A program made the translations under genes and the position numbers. 64,000 bases of DNA from an uncultured Flavobacteriales bacterium (GTDB taxonomy: Bacteria; Bacteroidota; Bacteroidia; Flavobacteriales_E; Vicingaceae): positions 62,001 to 126,000 of the forward strand of contig CAJQOH010000025.1 in the NCBI GenBank assembly GCA_905479915.1, written 5' to 3'. Under the pieces are notes generated by a model that made no database searches, had not been told where the DNA came from, and saw only the letters and a list, made by a program, of their open reading frames with translations. The stretch's first letter is position 1. The number at the start of each line of letters is the position of its first letter. Below are positions 1 through 8,554 of this stretch, piece after piece.

Positions 1-383
1 TTGATATTGTCTCCCTGTCTGGCAGCAGATAACGCTCCTTTTTTATGAATAAATTTGGCATTAAACTCAGCAGGAATTGTATACCCTGGACCACCACTTC
101 CTAGCATTTGTCCTGCCTCTGCGGTTTTAGATTCTGGATCTCCTCCTTGTATCATAAAATCTTTAATAACCCTATGAAACAACGTTCCGTTATAAAACTC
201 TTTCTCTACTAATTTTATAAAATTATCACGATGCTGTGGTGTTTCATTGTACAAAACCATTTTCATATCTCCATAAGATGTTGATATTAAAACCATTGTT
301 TGTTTCTTATTTTTTTGAGCAAAACCATTGATATTAATGATTGTCATTAAAACCAAGATTAGTGGGAATATTTTCTTTGTCAT
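1..383 (-). CDS. Peptidyl-prolyl cis-trans isomerase, cyclophilin type (C-terminus cut by window edge)
   Basis: The gene starts at an ATG at 383 and runs off the left edge, so only about the first 127 residues are visible. The protein opens with a secretion signal (MTKKIFPLILVLMTIINING, then FAQ), so the enzyme probably acts in the periplasm. The cyclophilin core follows: residues reading FHRVIKDFMIQGGDP, then GSGGPGY and the AEFN segment, which match the conserved cyclophilin active-site region including the catalytic Arg of FHR. Such enzymes isomerise Xaa-Pro bonds and assist folding of exported proteins. The family call is firm; the exact end and any extra domain cannot be seen. Confidence 0.93.
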   Translation of the reverse strand, partial: MTKKIFPLILVLMTIININGFAQKNKKQTMVLISTSYGDMKMVLYNETPQHRDNFIKLVEKEFYNGTLFHRVIKDFMIQGGDPESKTAEAGQMLGSGGPGYTIPAEFNAKFIHKKGALSAARQGDNI

Positions 384-393
384 GATAATTTAT

Positions 394-401
394 TATATTT
401 G
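394..401 (+). promoter_or_regulatory. Candidate Bacteroidota -7 promoter box for the 465 lipoprotein gene
   Basis: TATATTTG matches the TAnnTTTG -7 consensus of Bacteroidota housekeeping promoters and lies about 64 bases before the lipoprotein start at 465. A TTTG at 376-379 could be the -33 element, but the spacing is short. The match is to motif only. Confidence 0.35.
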
Positions 402-464
402 TTAATTACAATATTAAGAATTTATGCCTTATTGAAGGCTTTGAAGGATTAAAATTAGGAAGAA

Positions 465-884
465 ATGAAACATAAATATATCTACTCAATAGCCGTTTTA
501 TTAGTTGCAGCCATTACAATTGTTGCATGTAGTAAAAAAGAAAGAAGTCCAACATTAATCGTTCATGTACAAGAGCTTGATGGAACTCCAGCGAATGGAG
601 CTACAGTTCACGTATGGCCAGGAAGTAACGCAGGAACACCAGGTAGTGTAATCGATGACAATGTTGTAGATCAAACATTGAAAACAGATGCGGCTGGAGA
701 TGCAATTTTTGAGTTTGAACATTCTGTTGTATTAGATGTTGATGTTATCTATTACAAAAATTATTTTGACACTTTATTAAACCCAGTAACAGATACGTTA
801 AGTGGACGAAAAGTTGTTAAAATAGAAGCCATTAGACAAAAAAGCGAAGAAAACAATTTTAACGAAACTGTAGAGGTAAGATAA
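465..884 (+). CDS. Hypothetical lipoprotein with Ig/carboxypeptidase-regulatory-like domain
   Basis: 139 residues. The N-terminus is a type II signal peptide ending in a lipobox I-V-A-C (Cys about residue 22) followed by SKKE, so a membrane-anchored lipoprotein is predicted. The rest (about 30-125) reads as a small beta-sandwich: LIVHVQELDGTPANGATVHVW, with a later TDAAGDAIFEFE turn. This resembles the carboxypeptidase regulatory-like or transthyretin-like folds common in Bacteroidota surface lipoproteins. No catalytic residues are evident. It stands alone between a divergent cyclophilin and a convergent small gene. Function is not recognised. Confidence 0.7.
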   Translation: MKHKYIYSIAVLLVAAITIVACSKKERSPTLIVHVQELDGTPANGATVHVWPGSNAGTPGSVIDDNVVDQTLKTDAAGDAIFEFEHSVVLDVDVIYYKNYFDTLLNPVTDTLSGRKVVKIEAIRQKSEENNFNETVEVR

Positions 885-890
885 CCTCCT

Positions 891-1223
891 TTACAAATCG
901 AAATAATCTACTATAGCTTGCTTTAAAAGAGCTTGTTGATTCTCCCCTTGAATTTCATTGGGGAGTTTTTTTATGTTCTTAAAATGAGGCCAACCATCAT
1001 CATCTTTCCCTATTAGTTGGTAATAACCATACTTACTTAAAACGGTACAAATTCCAATATGAATTATATCTACTTTTTCTTCCTTTTTATATTCTCCGGC
1101 TTCTTTTCCTAACTCCTGCAACCCAATAATAAAAAGAATGGTTTGTTCATCAAGTTTTTCTCCAAAACGCCTAAAAACCATTTTTTCAACCGCTAACCAC
1201 TTCTTTGCTAATTCTTCTTCCAT
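891..1223 (-). CDS. Small conserved-type hypothetical protein
   Basis: 110 residues from an ATG at 1223, with no signal peptide or membrane segment. The sequence is Lys/Glu-rich and soluble, with a helical first half (EELAKKWLAVEKMVFRRFGE) and a central hydrophobic stretch (DEQTILFIIGLQELG). A GWPHFKNIKKLP segment lies in the C-terminal third. It ends 6 bases from the end of the convergent lipoprotein gene. I do not recognise the family; codon use and composition look like the neighbours, so it is probably a real cytoplasmic protein. Confidence 0.6.
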   Translation of the reverse strand: MEEELAKKWLAVEKMVFRRFGEKLDEQTILFIIGLQELGKEAGEYKKEEKVDIIHIGICTVLSKYGYYQLIGKDDDGWPHFKNIKKLPNEIQGENQQALLKQAIVDYFDL

Positions 1224-1328
1224 GTTGTAAAAGTAAGGACTTATCCCTTAGCTATAAACAATTTGTTTTTAATAAAGACTTTTCTTTTTACACCTGAACA
1301 CTATCGGTTTAATGTAGCTTTGATTGCA

Positions 1329-1889
1329 ATGAACTATTTTGACATCATCATCATTATCCCATTAATTTGGGGAGCTTACAAAGGGTTTAAAAAAGGGTTT
1401 ATTATTGAAATTGCTTCTTTTATTGCCTTAGGACTTGGGGTTTGGGGTGGAATGAAGTTTTCATCTATTTCTGCCAAATACTTAAGCGATGCTTTTGATA
1501 TTTCTGAAAAAGTAATGCCTTTAATTTCTTTTGCCGTAACCTTTATTTTAATTGTTGTTGTTGTTTTTATGTTGGCTAAAATGCTTCAAAAAATAATTAC
1601 AATGGTTGCTCTTGGTTTTATTAATAGAGCGGCCGGTGCACTGTTTGGAATGTTGAAATTTGGATTAATAATGAGTGTTATTATCAACTTTACCGAAATC
1701 ATCAATAAGCAAATTGACTTTATTGAACCTGAAATGAAAAATTCTTCTGTACTTTATGAACCTGTAGGTAAAATTGCCCAAATCATTATTCCAGGACTCA
1801 AAAACATTAGCGTTGATGGAATTATAGATAACACGATACTAGAAGAGGCCTCCACAAGAATTGAAGAAGCCTCTGAAAGTATAGAGTAA
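1329..1889 (+). CDS. CvpA family integral membrane protein
   Basis: 186 residues from the ATG at 1329. A TTG at 1263 would add 22 residues with no family match, so the ATG before the first membrane segment is preferred. Four hydrophobic segments are visible (about 1-17, 22-45, 60-85, 95-120), beginning MNYFDIIIIIPLIWGAYKGF with the G-x-x-x-G pattern of the CvpA/colicin V production family. The C-terminal 40 residues are charged and helical. CvpA proteins are inner-membrane proteins of poorly defined role, linked in enterobacteria to colicin V production and envelope stress. It is transcribed alone. Confidence 0.8.
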   Translation: MNYFDIIIIIPLIWGAYKGFKKGFIIEIASFIALGLGVWGGMKFSSISAKYLSDAFDISEKVMPLISFAVTFILIVVVVFMLAKMLQKIITMVALGFINRAAGALFGMLKFGLIMSVIINFTEIINKQIDFIEPEMKNSSVLYEPVGKIAQIIIPGLKNISVDGIIDNTILEEASTRIEEASESIE

Positions 1890-2050
1890 AAGCACTCTTC
1901 TATCAAAAATCAATTCGTTAAAGCGCTTAGTCCGGTACAATAAAAACCGAATACCAAACTTCGAACCTTAAGGCAGGTTAACAGTTATAAATTTTAGATA
2001 GGTGATTAAAGCATTCTATAGGTAGAACCTAAGTTCTTTAAGAAAACAGC

Positions 2051-4177
2051 TTACTTACTTTTAAAGACATCCTTAAAGTCTTCACTAGTCGTTTTGAAGG
2101 CTGTTCTTCTATTTTTCTGATGACAGTCACACTCACCATGTCTTGTATCTCCACAATCAGGATTTTTTGAACAATCTTCTAAAGGATCTGTTTCTCCCAT
2201 TCCTCGAGATTCTAATCTGTCAGGATTAATACCATGAGCTACAAGGTATTTAACAACAGATGCTGCTCTTTTATCCGAAAGTCTTAAGTTATAATCATCA
2301 TTACCTCTAGAATCAGTATGTGATCTAATTTCAATTGTAATGTTGTTGTTCAATTCTAAGAACTCAACCAATTTGTCTAGTATCTCTCTTGATTTAGGAC
2401 GTAACGTTGCTGCATCGAAATCGTATTCAATTCCAGGAATTTCAAGTTCTCCTAAAGGGATTGGTGATAAGAAGAAATCCTGTATAATGTGCTTCGACTC
2501 TGTTAAACCAGAAGTTGATACACTAGCCGCATCACCAAAATACTTTGATTTTTGTGCTTTCAAAAATAAATCCCACCCTACTTCTAAATCTCTCTTATAG
2601 TTCCCTTGTTCATCCGTAGTAACAAATACAGGATCCATCTTTCCTTTAATATCTTTAAATGTTATTAAAGCATTCGGTATAATCTCATCTGTTTCTGCAT
2701 TAAATGCAGTTCCACTAATACTAAACTTCATATCCGGTTGTCCGAACTGAAAGATTTTATAACAATAAAGTGATCCTTCATACTCTTCTCCACAATCACA
2801 GGTAACTCTATCAGATGATAAAAACCCTTGAGATTGTTGTTTGTTTATGATAAAGTAGGCATCATCTTTACTAGAGTTGAAAGGCTTTCCTATATTCTTA
2901 GGGTTACTCCAAGAATCCTCATCTTCATTGTAAGTTGTTTTATAAATATCTAAACCACCTATACCTCCACTAGCGTTTGAAGAGAAATACAATGTTTTCG
3001 TAAAGTAGTTAAAGAATGGTGTTACGTCATCTCCAGGGCTATTAATATATGGCCCCATATTCGTTGGCTCACTTAAACCTCCATACTCATCAATATTACA
3101 ATACCAAATATCCATTCCTCCAATTCCTCCTGGACGATTTGAAGAGAAATAAAGTACATCACCTTCCATAGATAATGCCGGATGCATAGATTTATAACCT
3201 TCTACATTTACCTTCTCATCTAATTTTAATGGTTGTAACCATTGATTGTTGAAATTCTTACTTACCCAAATCGTAACTTCTTTATTGTTAAGGGCAGACT
3301 TTCTAGTAAAATAGAATGTAGTTCTATCAATAGACAAAACACCTGCACCTTCATTATTCTCAGAATTAATAGGCGGATTAAAGTTTGTAGGTTTTCCATA
3401 CCCATCACCCATAAAGCTTTGTGTAATATAGAAATCACTTAAAAAGTTACTTTCTTCTTGATGTTTTTCATCTTTTACAACTCCGTTTGGTCCAGCTGCT
3501 GAAAATATAAATGTTGTTTCATCTCCGAAATAGTTTAAACCATAACTTGATGTTCCAAAATTCATATTAGAATCACTTAATACTACCTCAACACCATTCT
3601 TTGTTGAGCTCGGGTCTTGAGCATAATAACACCCAACAATTCCCTTATCAGCACGTTTAGCCAAATCCATATTTGGAGTCTCTTTTTTAAACTCTTCAAA
3701 CTGAATAACGGCATCATCGTATTTTTCATTATTCATTAATGCTTCACCATACCATAACCTCGAACTTTGTAAATCTTCATCTACTTCAACATCATCAATT
3801 TCATAATTTACTGCAATTGCATACCATTTTTCAGCATTTAAATAATCATGGTTCTTATAGTATGAACTAGCTAGTTTATGCAATACAACTACATCATCTG
3901 TGTAAGCATTTGTATCGGGTGCTTCCAATTTTAACGAATCGCGTTCTGCCTTCGTTTTTTTAGGAGGTGCTACCCAGCTTCTTGCTTCATAAGGATGAAC
4001 TAAACCACTTGAAACTCCTTTTTTATCAATAATTTTTTGATAAAAATAGGCCGCAGAAGCAAAGTTTTCATTTTGATATGCTTTATCACCTTGTTCTTCA
4101 ATCTCACTTTTACTTTGAGCAAAAACAACCTGTCCAAGCAAGACAATTAATACTATTAAAAGACCTTTCAACCTCAT
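2051..4177 (-). CDS. OmpA family protein with TPR and PD40 (WD40-like) repeats, T9SS adhesin partner
   Basis: 708 residues. A signal peptide (cleavage after VVFAQ, about residue 21) is followed by tetratricopeptide-like helices (about 25-180), PD40 beta-propeller repeats (about 190-470, including FSSNRPGGIGGMDIWY and its near repeat FSSNASGGIGGLDIYK), a carboxypeptidase-regulatory-like domain (about 490-570) and a C-terminal OmpA peptidoglycan-binding domain (about 590-705, with HTDSRGNDDYN and the NRRT end). Near the end is a Cys-rich insertion, C-x5-C-x7-C-x-C-H. It overlaps the upstream PorP/SprF gene by ATGA, making it third of a three-gene T9SS adhesin operon. Its likely role is anchoring the outer-membrane complex to peptidoglycan. 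Confidence 0.88.
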   Translation of the reverse strand: MRLKGLLIVLIVLLGQVVFAQSKSEIEEQGDKAYQNENFASAAYFYQKIIDKKGVSSGLVHPYEARSWVAPPKKTKAERDSLKLEAPDTNAYTDDVVVLHKLASSYYKNHDYLNAEKWYAIAVNYEIDDVEVDEDLQSSRLWYGEALMNNEKYDDAVIQFEEFKKETPNMDLAKRADKGIVGCYYAQDPSSTKNGVEVVLSDSNMNFGTSSYGLNYFGDETTFIFSAAGPNGVVKDEKHQEESNFLSDFYITQSFMGDGYGKPTNFNPPINSENNEGAGVLSIDRTTFYFTRKSALNNKEVTIWVSKNFNNQWLQPLKLDEKVNVEGYKSMHPALSMEGDVLYFSSNRPGGIGGMDIWYCNIDEYGGLSEPTNMGPYINSPGDDVTPFFNYFTKTLYFSSNASGGIGGLDIYKTTYNEDEDSWSNPKNIGKPFNSSKDDAYFIINKQQSQGFLSSDRVTCDCGEEYEGSLYCYKIFQFGQPDMKFSISGTAFNAETDEIIPNALITFKDIKGKMDPVFVTTDEQGNYKRDLEVGWDLFLKAQKSKYFGDAASVSTSGLTESKHIIQDFFLSPIPLGELEIPGIEYDFDAATLRPKSREILDKLVEFLELNNNITIEIRSHTDSRGNDDYNLRLSDKRAASVVKYLVAHGINPDRLESRGMGETDPLEDCSKNPDCGDTRHGECDCHQKNRRTAFKTTSEDFKDVFKSK

Positions 4178-5169
4178 ATTCTTGGACAGTTTTGAATAGG
4201 GTTTGGTTTAAATATTTTAGGGATATATGTTAAAGAGATCTCAAAACCTCCTTTACCATCAGAAAAATCATTTAATTCTGATGTATTGAAATCGTAACCA
4301 AGTTTAGCCTCATAACTTCCAAACTTCAATCCTCCTTCTAGAATAAATGCATCTGCAGATCTATAAGTAGGTCCAAACAATACTATTGTTCCAGAAGCCC
4401 CCATATGGTAATGAAGCATTAAACCATAATTAACCTCTTGAGCATTTTCTTGTTTCATAAACAAGACCTTAGGCATTAACTGTATTTTTTCTGATAAATT
4501 TACTTTTGCTCCACCATGTCCAATATATCGCATTGGCAACTTACTTTCTTCTCCATAAAACGTTTCATTAGGTTGAGTTAAATGAAAAGCAGAAGCTCCT
4601 ACAAAAGGGTTGATTCTTTTTTGATTTGCTCCATAATAATAAACAAACCCTATATTAACATCTGGTAACCAAAAACTAGAATTTCCAAAAGTTTCTCCAT
4701 TAGGTAATGATTCATCAAAGGTTCCTCCACCAGCTGTTGTATACTGATCTTCGAAATAAAGTTTATTAAAATCAACACTCTTTTGAATTACTCCTCCTTG
4801 TATCCCTATAGAAAACTTATGAACTTTTTCTTTGTCAACAGTAAAACTATATCCCCCATTTAAAAGAATCCCTAAAGCATTATAATCTCCTGCACCTGCT
4901 CTCCTATTAATTATTTGAGCACCAAAACCTATTTTATTAAACGACTTGTCAAAAGAGATTGCAGCAGTTTTGTACGATTTAGACGATAAACTACCCCACT
5001 GTGTTCTATAGTGTCCATGAACTCTATATTTCCCTTCAAATTGACCTACCAATCCAGGGTTCAAATACAATGCTGCAGCATCATGTTGAGATAAATGGAA
5101 ATCTTGAGCGTTTAAACCAACACTTAAAGACATCAAAGCCAATAAAGCTAAAACATTATATTTCTTCAT
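4174..5169 (-). CDS. PorP/SprF family type IX secretion system outer membrane protein
   Basis: 331 residues from the ATG at 5169; an in-frame GTG at 5181 would add four residues (MNRL) directly against the upstream stop. The N-terminus is a clean signal peptide (MKKYNVLALLALMSLSVGLN, then AQ). DFHLSQHDAAALYLNPGLVG follows, the hallmark start of PorP/SprF proteins, and the rest alternates beta strands as in a 14-stranded barrel. Such proteins lie in the outer membrane and pair with one specific T9SS adhesin carrying a type B C-terminal domain. The adhesin gene lies immediately upstream and the OmpA/PD40 gene overlaps downstream. Confidence 0.92.
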   Translation of the reverse strand: MKKYNVLALLALMSLSVGLNAQDFHLSQHDAAALYLNPGLVGQFEGKYRVHGHYRTQWGSLSSKSYKTAAISFDKSFNKIGFGAQIINRRAGAGDYNALGILLNGGYSFTVDKEKVHKFSIGIQGGVIQKSVDFNKLYFEDQYTTAGGGTFDESLPNGETFGNSSFWLPDVNIGFVYYYGANQKRINPFVGASAFHLTQPNETFYGEESKLPMRYIGHGGAKVNLSEKIQLMPKVLFMKQENAQEVNYGLMLHYHMGASGTIVLFGPTYRSADAFILEGGLKFGSYEAKLGYDFNTSELNDFSDGKGGFEISLTYIPKIFKPNPIQNCPRI

Positions 5170-5180
5170 CAATCTATTCA

Positions 5181-8100
5181 CTACCTCAATAATGTTACAT
5201 CTCCTTTAATCGTGTGTTGTGTATCATCTAATGTTACTGCTTTAACAGTATAGATATATACTCCTATTGGTTGTTCTATACCATCTCGAGTACCATCCCA
5301 ACCGATGTTTTGATCAATTGATTCAAATATCAATTCTCCCCAATTGTTATAAATCTTAAAGTCTAACTCTTTATATGGCCCTCCTAAAACACTAAATACA
5401 TCATTCCCACCTTGTCCGTTAGGAGAAAATGCATTTGGTACTGCCGGAGGCATAAACACAATAACCTCTTTACAAATAGAATCTGTACAGGTAAGGTTGT
5501 CTGTTACTACTAAACATACTATATAGTTTCCTGAAGCAGTATAGCTATATGTTGGAAATTGACTTGTAGAAGTTCCTAAAGTATCACCAAAATCCCATTG
5601 CCAATCAACTATGTTTGTAACCGAAAGATCAGTAAATGTAAAGCTTTCGTTAATCTTAACAGATCCTGGATTACTAATGAAATCTGCAGTAGGTGGAGAT
5701 AATATCGAAATAGGTGTTAAAACCGTATCAATACAACCTTGAGCAGACGCTACAATTAACTGTACATTATATAAACCATTAACTGCATAAGTATGAGTAG
5801 GGTTTTGAACAGTATCTGTATTGGTATCATCAAAATCCCACTGCCATGTAGCGATTGACGATCCATTTACCGTTGACAAATCAGTAAAGAGACTACTTGA
5901 TCCTTGACAAACTCCATTAACACTAAAAGCCGCATCAGGTATCGAGTAAACCAATACCGGTTGGATTAATGTGTCAATACATCCATTTGTAGAAGTTACA
6001 ATTAAACTAACATTGTACGTTCCTGCAGTATCATAAACTGTTGACGTATTTTGAACATTATCTATATTGCTGTTGTCAAAATCCCAATCCCAAGAAACTA
6101 TCGGGTCAATAAATGTTGATGCATCAGTAAATACAACAGTATCTTTAGGACAGGCAGAAATAAAAGTAAAGTCAGCTGCTGGTGCCGGAATTAAATATAA
6201 ATCTAAGGTATCTGAATAAGCTAGACACCCGCCATTATTTGTTGACGTAAAAATTAACGTAACATTTCCATTAAAGTTATCTAATGAATCTGCAAAATAA
6301 GTTGTTGACAGTAAAGAATCATTAGGTGAAAAATATCCTGTTCCTAGTGTTTGCCAATATCCTGTTCCAGTTGAAGAACTAGCACTGATTGGAACAAATA
6401 TACTTCCTGCACATGCTGTATCTTTTGATAAAATAGCTATCTGTGGTATTCCTGTAAATGTAACTGTAATCGTATCAATATCTGGCAAACAATTTCCGTT
6501 ACCAGTTGAAGTTAAGTATATTTCAATTGAACCTGCTGCTGTATCAGAAGTACTTGGTATATAATGGGCATTCATATCAAAACGATTTGGAGAAAAAGAT
6601 CCTCCCGTTCCACTTGCTGACCATTCTCCACCAGAAGCTGTTATAACAGAACCAATCAATGGAATTGAATCTATATCTTTACATACAGCGATATCACTTC
6701 CTGCGTCAGATGTAACGCCAACTGAATAAGTAATTGTCATCGTATCAGAACTTGCCGGACAAAGTCCATTTCCTGTCGTTGATAAAATAAGTGTTGCAAA
6801 TCCTGCTGCAGTATCCGCAGTTGTTGGAGTATAGGAAGAGTTCAAATCACTAGTATTACTAAACCCTGTGGATAGACCTCCTGGGCCAACCCATAAACCT
6901 CCAGTTGCACCAATAACGCTACCGTTAAGGTTATTAACAACGGGGTTACTTTTACAGGCAAAGGTATCTATGGTGACGGCAATAGGCAGCGCCTGAACAA
7001 ACATCGTTTTAGAAATAGAATCAAAACAACCAGAAGTTGTTCCAGCTATCAATTTCACAGAATAAGTTCCTGGAGTCGTATAGGTATGAGTAGGATTAGG
7101 AATAACTGCCGTGCTGTTATCTCCAAAATCCCAAGCCCAACTATTTACCGTTGCATTTGTTGTAGGAATTGATGCATCAAAAAAGTTAACAGGATCATTC
7201 ACACAAGCAGAATCTGTGTATGTAAAATCAGGAACAAGTCCAGAAACAGTTAATGTATCATAAATAGTATCAGCACAAGGCGTTCCTGCTTGAGCAACTA
7301 ACATAACTATATACGTTCCTATAGCAGGGTAAGTATAGTTAGGGTCTGTTGCCGTTGAATTATCTGATGTTGTTGAAAGGTCTCCAAAATCCCAATAAAA
7401 AGAGTTTCCTACTAAAGGAGTACTTGTGTTTGTAAAGTTAACCGTTAACCCCGTACATCCAGTAACAGGAGCAATTCCCGGCTGTGGTATTGGAGGACAG
7501 TTCAATACATTAAATTGAAAATCTCTGTAAATAGTATTTATTAAAACTCCATTTCGATACTCTTCTGCCTTCACTCCTAAAACATACTGACCAAGTGCTG
7601 GTGGTGTTCCAGTAATTTCACCTGTAGTTGGATTTACACTTAAACTTGCCCCACCTAAAGGATCCAGTGCACTATAGGTTGCATTGTAAGGCATAGGTAC
7701 AAATGTTGGAACATTACCAGGGAATGTTGGATTAAAACCATGGTATGGATGATAAAAAGAGTATGAAAGAGAATCTCCATCCTTATCTGTAGCGCCATGA
7801 TCAAAATTTAAAGGAGTTCCTTGACAAACAAATACTGGCGGAAAATTTTTCCAAGTTGGACTAGAGTTCGTTAATAACAAACTATTATCTGGAATATACG
7901 TGTAAAAACCAGAACCTATACCTCCTGTTCCATTTGGAATATTAACTATTGACCAGTTTCTACAACAAGTTACAAAGTACAAGTGATACCCTCCTGGGTT
8001 TGGCGGCAAATTATTTACAACTTTAGAATATATAGCTTCTTCAACACATACTCCTGGGTCAAATGCACAAGTATCAATTGGTGGATTAAGAATGTTTTGT

Positions 8101-8351
8101 TCTGTTAAAGGTATTGTTATTAATTTGTCCGGAACAAAAACAGTACCGTCAGGTTGTCTAACCTCTATATCTAAACTTGCTGGAAAATTTTGATTACCAG
8201 TATCACAGTCTCTATACATCTTGAAAGTTACCTTGTAAGTAGAACCTCCTAAATGCTCATATGTTATTGATCCTCCAACAACATGCGTAGACATCGCCCA
8301 AAAAGGGGACACCAACAATACTAGCACTAAAATTAAATGTCTAAACTTCAT
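5181..8351 (-). CDS. SprB-like PKD-repeat surface adhesin with gliding motility-associated C-terminal domain
   Basis: 1056 residues with a signal peptide (cleavage near residue 20, ...SPFWAMS/THVVGG). The first 270 residues form a conserved N-terminal module with a cadherin-like DKDGDSLSYSFY segment. At least five PKD-type domains follow, recognised by WDFGD/WDFDD motifs: FYWDFGD, WAWDFGD, WDWDFDN, WQWDFDD and WQWDFGD. The last 85 residues (PNAFSPNGQGGNDVF ... KIYNNWGELIF ... VTLLR) are the gliding-motility C-terminal domain (TIGR04131/CHU_C), a type B T9SS export signal. The protein is predicted to be exported by T9SS and retained at the surface by its SprF partner. It is smaller than Flavobacterium SprB, so gliding is not implied. 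Confidence 0.92.
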   Translation of the reverse strand: MKFRHLILVLVLLVSPFWAMSTHVVGGSITYEHLGGSTYKVTFKMYRDCDTGNQNFPASLDIEVRQPDGTVFVPDKLITIPLTEQNILNPPIDTCAFDPGVCVEEAIYSKVVNNLPPNPGGYHLYFVTCCRNWSIVNIPNGTGGIGSGFYTYIPDNSLLLTNSSPTWKNFPPVFVCQGTPLNFDHGATDKDGDSLSYSFYHPYHGFNPTFPGNVPTFVPMPYNATYSALDPLGGASLSVNPTTGEITGTPPALGQYVLGVKAEEYRNGVLINTIYRDFQFNVLNCPPIPQPGIAPVTGCTGLTVNFTNTSTPLVGNSFYWDFGDLSTTSDNSTATDPNYTYPAIGTYIVMLVAQAGTPCADTIYDTLTVSGLVPDFTYTDSACVNDPVNFFDASIPTTNATVNSWAWDFGDNSTAVIPNPTHTYTTPGTYSVKLIAGTTSGCFDSISKTMFVQALPIAVTIDTFACKSNPVVNNLNGSVIGATGGLWVGPGGLSTGFSNTSDLNSSYTPTTADTAAGFATLILSTTGNGLCPASSDTMTITYSVGVTSDAGSDIAVCKDIDSIPLIGSVITASGGEWSASGTGGSFSPNRFDMNAHYIPSTSDTAAGSIEIYLTSTGNGNCLPDIDTITVTFTGIPQIAILSKDTACAGSIFVPISASSSTGTGYWQTLGTGYFSPNDSLLSTTYFADSLDNFNGNVTLIFTSTNNGGCLAYSDTLDLYLIPAPAADFTFISACPKDTVVFTDASTFIDPIVSWDWDFDNSNIDNVQNTSTVYDTAGTYNVSLIVTSTNGCIDTLIQPVLVYSIPDAAFSVNGVCQGSSSLFTDLSTVNGSSIATWQWDFDDTNTDTVQNPTHTYAVNGLYNVQLIVASAQGCIDTVLTPISILSPPTADFISNPGSVKINESFTFTDLSVTNIVDWQWDFGDTLGTSTSQFPTYSYTASGNYIVCLVVTDNLTCTDSICKEVIVFMPPAVPNAFSPNGQGGNDVFSVLGGPYKELDFKIYNNWGELIFESIDQNIGWDGTRDGIEQPIGVYIYTVKAVTLDDTQHTIKGDVTLLR

Positions 8352-8417
8352 TAGTCTGCTTTAAATTTCTCACTGTTAAATCAACATCTGTTATCTTGAT
8401 TTGTGTTAAATTTTTCA

Positions 8418-8425
8418 CAAAACTA
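8418..8425 (-). promoter_or_regulatory. Candidate -7 promoter box for the T9SS adhesin operon
   Basis: On the minus strand this reads TAGTTTTG, matching TAnnTTTG, 67 bases before the adhesin start at 8351. No convincing -33 element is seen at the expected distance, so support is from the -7 motif and position only. Confidence 0.35.
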
Positions 8426-8496
8426 TAAAAAATAGAAGACTTATGCTAATAATCGTCAATTTCTATGCTTTTATCTACAGTTATTTAAGATTCAAC

Positions 8497-8526
8497 TTGA
8501 CCCTCATGATATTTTATATATCTTTG
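8497..8526 (+). promoter_or_regulatory. Candidate promoter (-33 TTG, -7 TATCTTTG) for the SBBP-repeat protein gene
   Basis: TTG at 8497-8499 and TATCTTTG at 8519-8526 are 19 bases apart, matching the Bacteroidota -33/-7 arrangement. The box ends 28 bases before the ATG at 8555. This 202-base divergent spacer (8352-8554) otherwise shows nothing recognisable. Confidence 0.5.
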
Positions 8527-8554
8527 CGCACATTAATTTTTAACACAAAAGCTT

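Noticed and set aside
1890-2050. AGAAC/GTTCT repeat near 2020 as a terminator for the OmpA gene
   Set aside because: A five-base stem without a T-tract on either strand is too weak. I see nothing else in this 161-base gap.
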